The notes below the pieces were generated by a model, which made no database searches, was not told where the DNA came from, and saw nothing but the letters and a program-made list of their open reading frames with translations. Positions 34,460 to 41,922 of a stretch of 64,000 nucleotides of DNA are shown piece by piece (within the stretch, counting starts at the first letter, position 1; each line of letters opens with the position of its first letter). The stretch lies in the NCBI GenBank assembly GCA_035489755.1, contig DATGZK010000020.1, forward strand, positions 61,031 through 125,030, written 5' to 3'. The position numbers were made by a program, and so were the translations under genes. Source of the stretch: UBA9160 sp035489755 (lineage in GTDB: Bacteria; Myxococcota_A; UBA9160).

Positions 34460-35551
34460 ATGGACCGCCAAATCGATGCTTCTAACCTCCCCGAGGCAGG
34501 CCCTCACGCCGGCTTTCCTTCGTCGATGCTAGCGGCCGTGTACCGTGCCCCGCGGCGCCTCACGGTCGAGAAGCGCGCCGTGCCCGCGATCCGCCCGCGC
34601 GACGTCCTCATCGAGGTCAGCCACTGCGGGATCTGCGGAACGGACCTGCACTTCGTACTCGAGGGTATGGGGCGGCCGGGATCCGTTGGAGGGCACGAGT
34701 ACTCTGGGCGGATCGTCGCGCTTGGCGACGAGGTAGAGGGCTGGGCGCTGGGCGATCCGGTCGTCGGCGGCCCGCGGCCGGGCTGTGGGCGCTGCGAATA
34801 CTGCCGCGCCGGGCGGCCGGTCCTGTGCAGCGGGCGTTCCCTTGTGGACCTCGATGAATTTGAGGGCGCATTTGCGGAATATGTCCGTGTCCATGAATCG
34901 CAGCTGGTACGCGTGCCGGCCCGTCTCCCTCTGCGCCATGCCGCACTCGCCGAGCCTCTCGCTGTGGCGCTTCATGCGTTGACCCGTTCGGGGGTTCGCC
35001 CGGGTCAGCGGGCGCTCGTCACGGGAGCAGGACCCATCGGTCTCTTGGTGGTGGCGGCGCTGCGCGCCCGCGGAGTCGAGGACGTCTCGGTGAGCGAGCC
35101 GGCGGCGACCCGCCGCGCCCGCGCCCGCGAGGTGGGAGCCGCGCGTGTCCTGCACCCGGACGAACTCGAATCACAGGGACTGCCGTTCCGACTGGTGGGA
35201 AGCCCGGTGGACGTCGTCTTTGAGTGTTCGGGTCGACCCGCGGCGATGGAATCGGGGCTTACGCAACTGAAGCGGGCGGGCACACTCGTGATGGTCGGAA
35301 CCGGCCTCGCACGCCCGACGTTCGATCACAATCGCATTTTGCTCAATGAGCTCGTGGTCACCGGCGCCTTCAACTATGACGACGGCGGTTTCGAAGAAGG
35401 GCTACGGCTCCTCGCATCCGGTGCTCTTCCGGTGGAGCAGCTGATCGAACGCGAGGACGTCAGCCTTGGCGGCATGCTCGAGGCGCTTCTCGAGCTTGAA
35501 CACGGGGGGCGGGCAGCAAAGGTGATGGTTGCGCCGAGGGCGGCCTCGTGA
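34460..35551 (+). CDS. Zinc-dependent alcohol dehydrogenase (MDR superfamily)
   Basis: A 363-residue medium-chain dehydrogenase. The catalytic zinc ligands are in CGICGTDLHF and GGHEYSGRIV; the structural zinc loop is CGRCEYCRAGRPVLC. The nucleotide fold is VTGAGPIGLLVVAALRARG. The conventional N-terminus (MLAAVYRAPRRLTVE) starts at ATG 34526; the longer frame from 34460 adds 22 residues of uncertain reality. It begins a rightward operon with VOC, DUF35, thiolase-fold and carboxymuconolactone decarboxylase-like genes. Confidence 0.9.
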   Translation: MDRQIDASNLPEAGPHAGFPSSMLAAVYRAPRRLTVEKRAVPAIRPRDVLIEVSHCGICGTDLHFVLEGMGRPGSVGGHEYSGRIVALGDEVEGWALGDPVVGGPRPGCGRCEYCRAGRPVLCSGRSLVDLDEFEGAFAEYVRVHESQLVRVPARLPLRHAALAEPLAVALHALTRSGVRPGQRALVTGAGPIGLLVVAALRARGVEDVSVSEPAATRRARAREVGAARVLHPDELESQGLPFRLVGSPVDVVFECSGRPAAMESGLTQLKRAGTLVMVGTGLARPTFDHNRILLNELVVTGAFNYDDGGFEEGLRLLASGALPVEQLIEREDVSLGGMLEALLELEHGGRAAKVMVAPRAAS

Positions 35552-36012
35552 CAGGCGCCAGCCCTGCATTTCCGCGGTTCAACCACGTGGCGCTGACCGT
35601 GCCCGCGGAACTCCTCGACGCTGCTGGACGCTCCGATCTCCTTCGCTTCCACAGCGCGGTCTTCGGGTGGACCGAGATGCCAACGATGACCCGCGACCGT
35701 GAGCTTCTGGTCCTGCGCTGCCATAGCAATGAACAGTTCGTCTACTTGCATGCCAGTAGCGAACCCATGCGCACCACCGGCACAGAGCACTTCGGCCTCT
35801 CCGTCGCGACGCCTGCCGAACTTGCCGAGCTCTACGAGCGCGCCCAGACCCAGCAGTCGAGCGATGCGCGAGTGGACCTTACGGACCGGAACGTCGAAGA
35901 CTTTCGCGTCCTCAAGCTCCACAGTTTCTACGTGCGCTACCTGCTCCCGCTCTCAATTGAGGTGCAATGCTTTGAATGGGCGCCGGGCTTTGGCCCGGAC
36001 CGCACGCAGTAG
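35548..36012 (+). CDS. VOC (glyoxalase-like) family protein
   Basis: A 154-residue protein starting FPRFNHVALTVPAELLD and containing FHSAVFGWTEMPT and EHFGLSVATPAELAELYERA, the two-module VOC pattern with His at the usual metal positions. GTG at 35548 overlaps the alcohol dehydrogenase stop (GTGA). Enzymatic role is not evident; in this setting an epimerase or isomerase acting on a CoA ester or ketone is possible. Confidence 0.72.
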   Translation: MTGASPAFPRFNHVALTVPAELLDAAGRSDLLRFHSAVFGWTEMPTMTRDRELLVLRCHSNEQFVYLHASSEPMRTTGTEHFGLSVATPAELAELYERAQTQQSSDARVDLTDRNVEDFRVLKLHSFYVRYLLPLSIEVQCFEWAPGFGPDRTQ

Positions 36013-36048
36013 CGAACGAGCGAAGCGAGCAGGCTGGGCGGAGTGAAC

Positions 36049-36495
36049 ATGGCAGCGCCGGAGCGCACGTGGGTACCCATCGAGCCCGGATTCTTCACGA
36101 TCCCGAGCGATCGCACGGAGGCTCCCCGGCTGCTCGGTTCCCGCTGCGCAGCGTGTGGTGAGGTCTTCTTTCCTCGGCGGCGCATCTGCGCTCGCTGCCT
36201 CGGGCGCGACACCGTGGACGTCCCCCTCGGCCCCCGCGGCACGCTCTATACCTGGACCTACGCCCACTTTCCGCTCTTCGGCTCTCGGCGCGCCGTCGCT
36301 GGCGGGTACGGTGTAGGTCAGGTGGATTTGCCCGAGGGTCCGCGCGTACAGGCGGTGCTCTCGGGTGGGCCTGGAGAGTTTCGGATCGGAATGGAAATGG
36401 AACTGGAGCTCGAGGTGCTGCGCGAGAACAGCAAGGGCGAGGAGGTCGTGATCTTTCGGTTTCGGCCGGCAGCGGAGCCGGGAGGTGCGAAGTGA
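36049..36495 (+). CDS. DUF35 / OB-fold protein with zinc ribbon
   Basis: A 148-residue DUF35 protein: C33-x2-C36 and C47-x2-C50 (CAACGEVFFPRRRICARC), followed by an OB-fold (GPRGTLYTWTYAHFPLFG). The ATG at 36049 has GGAG at 5-base spacing; GTG 36043 is a weaker alternative. It overlaps the following thiolase-fold gene by 4 bases, the same partner pair as 25483/26622 but in reverse order. Confidence 0.87.
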   Translation: MAAPERTWVPIEPGFFTIPSDRTEAPRLLGSRCAACGEVFFPRRRICARCLGRDTVDVPLGPRGTLYTWTYAHFPLFGSRRAVAGGYGVGQVDLPEGPRVQAVLSGGPGEFRIGMEMELELEVLRENSKGEEVVIFRFRPAAEPGGAK

Positions 36496-37649
36496 AACTC
36501 GAGGATGTCGCGGTCATCGGAGTCGGGATGACCCGGTTCGGCGCCCACCGGGATCGCACACTCGTCGAGCTTGCACGGGAAGCGGGGCTCCGCGCGCTCG
36601 ATGACGCTGGCATATCGTTCCGAGACGTAGGAGAGGCGTTCGTCGGCTACATGCAGGCGTCTCCCATGGCCGGCATCAAGATTATGAAAGAGTTCGGTCT
36701 GACCGGCCTTCCGGTGAGCCACGTCGAGAATGCGTCCGCCACAGGTCTTATCGCATTTCGCGAGGCCGCCCACGCCGTGTCCAGTGGACGGTGCGACGTC
36801 GCCATGGCCCTCGGCTTCGAAAAAATGACGGAGCTTGCCTCGGGTAGCACGCAAGGCCGAGGTGTTGGCCGTGACACCATCGATAGCGTAATTCTGCCGG
36901 CAGCGTACTTCGCACTCTGGGCAGTGCGCCGAATGTACGAACGCGGCACCAAACCCGAGCATTTCGCTCGAATCGCCGCGAAGAATTGGAATGCGGGCGC
37001 ACGCAACCCTTGGAGCCATCGACAAGCAGACCATGTGGTTACGATTGAGGAGGTGCTCGCCTCGCCGAAGGTCGCGGAGCCTCTTACGGCGATGATGAGC
37101 TGTCCCATCTCCGATGGAGCTGCATGCGCAATCCTTGCGCGCAAAGACCTAGCTCGTCGGCTCCGGCCGGGCCGTCCGCTCGTCGCGCCGGTCTCGTCTT
37201 CGCTGCAGACCGAGACCTACACTCGAGGCCACACCTTCCTCGGCCCCGTGGTCGGGCCTCCGAGCATGACGCGGGATGCGGCACTGCAAGCCTACGAGGA
37301 AGCCGGGCTTGGTCCGTCGGACGTGAACGTCGCCCTCGTGCACGACGCCTTCGCGAACGAGGAGCTCGAGTACTATGAGCTCCTCGGCTTTTGTCCACCC
37401 GGTGACGCGGAGAAGCTGCTTGAGGCCGGAGAGACCGAGCCCGGCGGCCGCATCCCATTCAATACCGATGGCGGGCTGATCGCGCGCGGTCATCCGGGCG
37501 GCCCCACCGGTCTCGCCCAGATCCATGAGCTGGCCCTCCAACTGAGGGGCGAGGCAGGGGAGCGCCAGGTCGAAGGAGCAAGGGTGGGTCTCGCACACCT
37601 CGTCGGCGGAGGGAGCGTGTGCACGGTGAACCTACTGCGTCGGGAGTGA
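36492..37649 (+). CDS. Thiolase-fold protein with Ser in place of the nucleophilic Cys
   Basis: A 385-residue thiolase-fold protein: VAVIGVGMTRFGAHRDRTLVELA, then HVENASATGLIAFREAA, CPISDGAACAIL, FNTDGGLIARGHPGGPTGLAQIHE and VGGGSVCTVNLL. Most relatives have NACASG at the nucleophile; here it is NASATG, so Cys is replaced by Ser. The C-terminal His (GHPGG) and Cys are kept. GTG at 36492 overlaps the DUF35 stop. As with the 25483 protein this points to a non-thiolytic role, such as retro-aldol cleavage with DUF35. Confidence 0.85.
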   Translation: MKLEDVAVIGVGMTRFGAHRDRTLVELAREAGLRALDDAGISFRDVGEAFVGYMQASPMAGIKIMKEFGLTGLPVSHVENASATGLIAFREAAHAVSSGRCDVAMALGFEKMTELASGSTQGRGVGRDTIDSVILPAAYFALWAVRRMYERGTKPEHFARIAAKNWNAGARNPWSHRQADHVVTIEEVLASPKVAEPLTAMMSCPISDGAACAILARKDLARRLRPGRPLVAPVSSSLQTETYTRGHTFLGPVVGPPSMTRDAALQAYEEAGLGPSDVNVALVHDAFANEELEYYELLGFCPPGDAEKLLEAGETEPGGRIPFNTDGGLIARGHPGGPTGLAQIHELALQLRGEAGERQVEGARVGLAHLVGGGSVCTVNLLRRE

Positions 37650-37680
37650 AGGCCCGCCCGGCCAAAGGAGAAAGAGCGCA

Positions 37681-38052
37681 ATGGCGATCCAGCCCGAGTT
37701 GATGGCCCGGGGTCTTGCGGTGACAAAGAAGCTCTGGGGAGAGCGGGCCGGAGGAGGCGAGCTCCCCGCCCAAAAGCTCGCGCCCGAGTTCTTCGCGCTC
37801 GTCGTGCAGTCCTGCTTCGGGATGTTCTGGTCGCGGCCCGCGCTTGATCTGCGGAGCCGAAGCCTTTGTACCGTGGCACAGCTTGCGGCACTCGGGCGGA
37901 CGGACGAGTTGAAGGCGCACCTCGCGGGTGCGCTCAATCTCGGGATCAAGCGCGAGGAGCTGATCGAAGTCCTCATGCAGACTTCCTGCTACGCAGGGGT
38001 CCCGGCGGCGGTCGCGGCGCTCAACGCGGCCGCCGAAATCCTTAAGCCATAG
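37681..38052 (+). CDS. Carboxymuconolactone decarboxylase-like (AhpD-fold) protein
   Basis: A 123-residue CMD-family protein: FFALVVQSCFGMFWSRPALDLRSRSLCTVAQLAALGRTDELKAHLAGALNLGIKREELIEVLMQTSCYAGVP in outline. The redox CxxC of AhpD is absent, and the RSRSLCTVAQL plus E-x-LMQ-x-YAG pattern is that of gamma-carboxymuconolactone decarboxylases. It follows the thiolase-fold gene by 31 bases and ends this operon, convergent with the membrane protein gene. Its actual reaction is unknown. Confidence 0.82.
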   Translation: MAIQPELMARGLAVTKKLWGERAGGGELPAQKLAPEFFALVVQSCFGMFWSRPALDLRSRSLCTVAQLAALGRTDELKAHLAGALNLGIKREELIEVLMQTSCYAGVPAAVAALNAAAEILKP

Positions 38053-38073
38053 TCCCGGCGCGTGGGATGGGCA

Positions 38074-38811
38074 CTACGCCGTCGCGAGCCGGGCGATCCA
38101 CCGGCGGTAGGGTGCGGGCGGCAGGAACGCAATCCACATCAGCACAGCAGAGGCGAGGCCAAAGAGGGAATTGCTGAGCGTGAGCCAGTCGAGCTCCTGC
38201 ATGGCGGAGCCCGTCACGAGGGTGAAGGCAATGGAAATCACAGAGCCCACACCCGCCGAGCCGATGCCGAGCCCCCAGAGCAAGAAACGGTTGGTGACGA
38301 TCGGATCGGCGAGTCCAAGGCGGAGGCGCCTTCTCATGAGGGCGTAATAGCGCAAGGACTCCCCCGAGCCCCAGAGCAGGCAGCCAGTCACCGCTGCGGA
38401 GTGCAGGTGGAACCACGCGTTCAGGTGTAGCGGCAACTTAAAGCCACCGTTTGCAAGCTGACCTGCGAATAGGATCACAAAGAGCAGACCCGCAGCACCT
38501 ACGATCCCCTTCGCCCAGCGCTCACCGCTTCGGAACACAGTCCAGTTGAACACGTAGGCGGCGACGGCACCCGCGGAGGTCGCGAGTGTCGCTGCCGCCA
38601 GAAGGCAGCCTGCGGCGGAGGGGTACCCCGGGCCGAGGAGGAGCGCGAAGACGGTACCCGCAAAACCCGCAGGACCGATGCCGAGGATCCCGAGTCCGAT
38701 GAGAAGCTCGGGCAGCTCGCGGTTTCGGTACGCGAGCCAGACCAGGCGCAGCCCGATCGCAAGGCTCGACAGAAAGAAAGCACCGAACCCGATCGCAATC
38801 ACGGCTTTCAT
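38074..38811 (-). CDS. Polytopic membrane protein of unknown function
   Basis: A 245-residue protein with seven or so hydrophobic segments (for example AIGFGAFFLSSLAIGLRLVW, LLIGLGILGIGPAGFAGTVFALLL, GIVGAAGLLFVILFAGQLANGG, VGSVISIAFTLVTG). An HLHSAAV segment lies in the middle, and a WIAFLPPAPYRRWI C-terminus follows the last helix. I do not recognise the family. It is third in the leftward operon after an amidohydrolase and a dehydrogenase, 42 bases downstream, so uptake or membrane anchoring for that pathway is possible. Confidence 0.7.
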   Translation of the reverse strand: MKAVIAIGFGAFFLSSLAIGLRLVWLAYRNRELPELLIGLGILGIGPAGFAGTVFALLLGPGYPSAAGCLLAAATLATSAGAVAAYVFNWTVFRSGERWAKGIVGAAGLLFVILFAGQLANGGFKLPLHLNAWFHLHSAAVTGCLLWGSGESLRYYALMRRRLRLGLADPIVTNRFLLWGLGIGSAGVGSVISIAFTLVTGSAMQELDWLTLSNSLFGLASAVLMWIAFLPPAPYRRWIARLATA

Positions 38812-38853
38812 CGTCCACCCCGGACGACCTTTCGGTCTACCGGAGCCGCCGAT

Positions 38854-39765
38854 TTAGACCCGCGGCTGGGCGGAGCCCTCGCGCAGGGCGGGGAGCTCGA
38901 GCCGGATGGCTGCCTGCCGTTCGATGAGCTCGACGAGATCTGTCCAGTCGCGATCGCCAAGACCCGCACCGATTGCGGACACGAGGACCTGACCGATCTG
39001 CGCGGCGACCGGGGTGGGAACGCCGTGCTCCCGTGCAAGGTCAAGGATGAGGCTCGCGTCCTTGGCCGCGAGGGCTAGCGCGAACTGGGTCGGTCGGCCC
39101 CGCTGGTTGATGCCCTCGACTGCAAAGTTCGTGAAGAAGTTCCCCGCCCCGGCCGTGCGGATTACGTCCAACGTGGTGCGCAGGTCGAGCCCCGCCTTGG
39201 AGGCGAGCGCGAGGGCCTCGAGCGAAGCCCAGGTGGTCGAGAATGCGACGAGACTGTTGACGAGCTTTGCAACATTGCCTTGGCCGAGAGGCCCCACATG
39301 AAAGGAGGCGCGCCCAAGGCTCGCGAGCACGCTTCGCGCGCGCTCCACGGGCTCGGGCTCACCTCCCAGCATAAAGACCAGCCCGCGGGACTTCGCGCCG
39401 ATGGCACCACCACTCAGTGGTGCTTCGACGAGTCCGCAGCCCGCAGCCGAGAGGCGCGCGCCGAGGGCCCGGACGGACGCGGGCGCATTGGTGGAGAGAT
39501 CTACAAGAAGGCGGCCAGGAGGAGCTCCGGCAAGCCACTGCGTCGCTACCTCGTCCACGGCGGCGGGTGTCGGGAGCGAGAGCAGGGTGATCTCGCTGCG
39601 GCGCGCCACCTCAGCGGGGCCGGTGGCCGCGCTGGCGCCCGCGGCGACAAGCGGTTCGCAGCGTGGTTTGGCTGCGTCGAACACGCAGACCTCGTGGCGG
39701 TCCGCAACGAGATTTGCGGCAATGGCGCTTCCGATGTTCCCGAGGCCGATAACGCCGAGTTGCAT
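38854..39765 (-). CDS. 3-hydroxyisobutyrate dehydrogenase-family NAD(P) oxidoreductase
   Basis: A 303-residue beta-hydroxyacid dehydrogenase with GVIGLGNIGSAIAANL, the substrate motif DLSTNAPASV and VEAPLSGGAIGAKSRGL, and the catalytic Lys in GNVAKLVNSLVAFS. It oxidises a beta-hydroxy acid (hydroxyisobutyrate-like) with NAD(P). It follows the amidohydrolase by 17 bases in the operon under site 6. The precise substrate is unknown. Confidence 0.88.
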   Translation of the reverse strand: MQLGVIGLGNIGSAIAANLVADRHEVCVFDAAKPRCEPLVAAGASAATGPAEVARRSEITLLSLPTPAAVDEVATQWLAGAPPGRLLVDLSTNAPASVRALGARLSAAGCGLVEAPLSGGAIGAKSRGLVFMLGGEPEPVERARSVLASLGRASFHVGPLGQGNVAKLVNSLVAFSTTWASLEALALASKAGLDLRTTLDVIRTAGAGNFFTNFAVEGINQRGRPTQFALALAAKDASLILDLAREHGVPTPVAAQIGQVLVSAIGAGLGDRDWTDLVELIERQAAIRLELPALREGSAQPRV

Positions 39766-39782
39766 CAGCGGAGTCTCCCGGA

Positions 39783-40919
39783 TCAGGTTCGCGCTGCAGC
39801 GAGCGCCGCGGCGTCCTTCTCGAGGTGGTAGAGTCGGATCGGATTGTCCCAGAGAGCCTTGCGCTTCGCGCTCGAAGACAGAGCCTCGAGATTCACGAAA
39901 TCTCGAATGGCGTGCGGGAAGCTTCCATCGCCGTGGGGATAGTCACTCCCGAGCACGAGTACGTCGGTGCCGAACGTCTCTTCGACGTACCTCGCGGATC
40001 GCTCGTCGACCTCGCACGAGACAAAGCATTGTCGGCGGAAGTACTCGCTCGGCTTTCGGGATAACCCTCCCGCCTCGCGCGATCCATGAAATCCCTCGAA
40101 GTGTTCATCCATGCGCTCAAGCCACCACGGCGCCCAGCCCGCAGACGCCTCGAGGAAGACGCAGCGCAGCTGTGGATGGCGTTCGAGGACGCCCCCCACG
40201 ATGAGGTCCATGCATGCCCCCATCGTCTCCACGGCATGGCAGATCATGTGGACTTTGAAAAGCTTGTCGTAGCGGTCGCGGCCGAACTGCGCGAGGTGCA
40301 CGCCCGCACCCTCGTGGGTTGCGATGGGTACCGCCAGGCGCTCGACTTCAGCAAAGAACTCTTCGTGGTCGGGGTGATCAATGGTGCGCCCATTCACGGG
40401 ATTCGGCCGCAAAAACACCGATTTCAGCCCGAGTTCCTCCACCGCATAACGCGCCTCTTCCGCCGCGATCTGTGGATCGTGAAGCGCAACAAGTGCAGCA
40501 CCCATGAGACGACGCGGGTTGTGGCTGCAAAAGTCGGCGAGCCAGCGGTTGTAGGCACGGCAGACCGCACCCACGTACCGCCGGGGCAGTGCGTTGGCGG
40601 ATGCCACGAAGAGGCCTCGCGATGGGTAGAGGACCATGATGTCGATCCCTTCCATATCCATCGCTTCGATGTGGCTGGGGGCGTCATAGCCGCGACGTGC
40701 CGCGTCCGCGAAGCGCGGATCGAACACGTGGCGCGGATCGGTGGCTTCCTCTCGCCAACCGGGGACGTCGGGCATACGGTGACCCAGAACGTCGATCGTC
40801 ATGATGCCGACGCCTCGCGGGGCTACAGAGCGGAACTCGGGTTCGATGTACTTCTCCCAGAGATCCGGGGGCTCCATTACGTGGCCATCTGCATCGATCA
40901 CACCGTAATCTTGGTACAT
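39783..40919 (-). CDS. Amidohydrolase-2 family metal-dependent hydrolase
   Basis: A 378-residue relative of the 27101 protein: VIDADGHVMEPPDLWEKYIEPEF, IATHEGAG and LGSDYPHGDGSFP carry the metal and acid residues. It is first in the leftward operon (amidohydrolase, dehydrogenase, membrane protein), with operator site 6 63 bases upstream. Members of this subfamily hydrolyse or decarboxylate ring-derived substrates. Confidence 0.88.
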   Translation of the reverse strand: MYQDYGVIDADGHVMEPPDLWEKYIEPEFRSVAPRGVGIMTIDVLGHRMPDVPGWREEATDPRHVFDPRFADAARRGYDAPSHIEAMDMEGIDIMVLYPSRGLFVASANALPRRYVGAVCRAYNRWLADFCSHNPRRLMGAALVALHDPQIAAEEARYAVEELGLKSVFLRPNPVNGRTIDHPDHEEFFAEVERLAVPIATHEGAGVHLAQFGRDRYDKLFKVHMICHAVETMGACMDLIVGGVLERHPQLRCVFLEASAGWAPWWLERMDEHFEGFHGSREAGGLSRKPSEYFRRQCFVSCEVDERSARYVEETFGTDVLVLGSDYPHGDGSFPHAIRDFVNLEALSSSAKRKALWDNPIRLYHLEKDAAALAAART

Positions 40920-40982
40920 GGTGCGGACTCCCGGCGATTCTCGCCTGATATCCTCGGATAGAAGCTGATACCGGTCAAATGG

Positions 40983-40999
40983 TTTGATGGAGCGTCAGA
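40983..40999. promoter_or_regulatory. Operator-like 17-bp inverted repeat, site 6
   Basis: TTTGATG-GAG-CGTCAGA matches the consensus at 12 of 14 arm positions, 63 bases upstream of the amidohydrolase start at 40919. It marks the right edge of the first catabolic block. Confidence 0.68.
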
Positions 41000-41385
41000 T
41001 CGGTTCCAGGAAGGCTTCACACCGGGTCCGGCAGCCCTTCCGCGCTCTCCGCCCGTTCATGTCCGGGCTCGATGACGCTACGAAGGGCGACCCGAACAGG
41101 CACGGTATCGATGGTTGCTTGGCGGAAGGGCGCCCCGAGGTGGGGCTAGGGCCCAGTTTGAGGGCGCGAGCTCGAAGGAGCGTCGAACTCCGGCAGACGG
41201 CTCATGAAGGGGCTCACGCCGGGTACTTTCGGGAGACCAGACGGCGGCGCGAGAGACCGCCATCCAGCAGAAGCTGCTTGCGTTGGCGTCACGGCGGGCA
41301 GAAAGGCCTGGAATGGTCGAGACGCACAGGGCCATTTTTGGGCACGATCTAGCAGGGTGCAGATACTTCATATAGGCTTCACAGC
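41000..41385. other. Intergenic stretch with no gene recognised
   Basis: Divergent gap between the catabolic block and the TonB uptake locus. No frame shows a family. An AT-rich patch near 41357-41375 (GATACTTCATATAGG) could be the promoter of the uptake locus; I see no convincing Fur or Zur box. Confidence 0.45.
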
Positions 41386-41844
41386 GTGCATTTAGGTTCA
41401 CGCTTCGTGCACGCTTGCGACAGCAGCTTCCGCTGTTCGCGGGGAAGACGGAACCTGCTTGCCGTCCTCGGCATCGGCGCTCTTCTCCTTCAGTTCCTTG
41501 CGCCTTCTCTTCATGCCTTCGCCGAGCGCTCTGCCTCAGGGGATTGGGTAGCGGAACGCTTGGCGCCTGAAAGTGCTGCCGGGTCGCTCGCCAAATCCGA
41601 GACCGGGGCTTCACGGACCGCGCCTCTTCCGGGAACTGCCACTCACGACCCGAGCCAGTGCGTGATCTGCAAGAACCTTGCGCAGCTGCGCGCGAATATC
41701 GTCACGGCTGTTGCTGCGTTCACCCATACGCCGTCGCCTCACGTAATCGCGATCCCGAACGCAACCCAAGCGGCTGCGCCTTCAGGCCTTGATGAGAGTT
41801 CTTCTCCTCGAGCGCCGCCCTCTCCGAATCCCATCGCTACCTGA
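41386..41844 (+). CDS. Small secreted protein with HDPx2Cx2C motif (uptake-locus leader gene, copy 1)
   Basis: A 152-residue protein with a basic start and one hydrophobic stretch (LLAVLGIGALLLQFLAPSLHAFA) that looks like a signal peptide. The rest is low-complexity, apart from HDPSQCVICKNLAQLRAN near residue 86. The protein at 47496 has the same motif (HDPGDCPQCRALAQGRAA) and the same place, directly before an outer-membrane protein gene. The His and CxxC suggest metal binding. It somewhat resembles DUF2946-type small secreted proteins but I cannot assign a family. The start (GTG) is uncertain. Confidence 0.65.
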   Translation: MHLGSRFVHACDSSFRCSRGRRNLLAVLGIGALLLQFLAPSLHAFAERSASGDWVAERLAPESAAGSLAKSETGASRTAPLPGTATHDPSQCVICKNLAQLRANIVTAVAAFTHTPSPHVIAIPNATQAAAPSGLDESSSPRAPPSPNPIAT

Positions 41845-41922
41845 AAATCCTGTTCTCAGAAATCTAGTTCGCTGCGTTGCGGCCTGAGGCCGCCCGATGG
41901 CGACGAAGATCATCGTCGCCGC

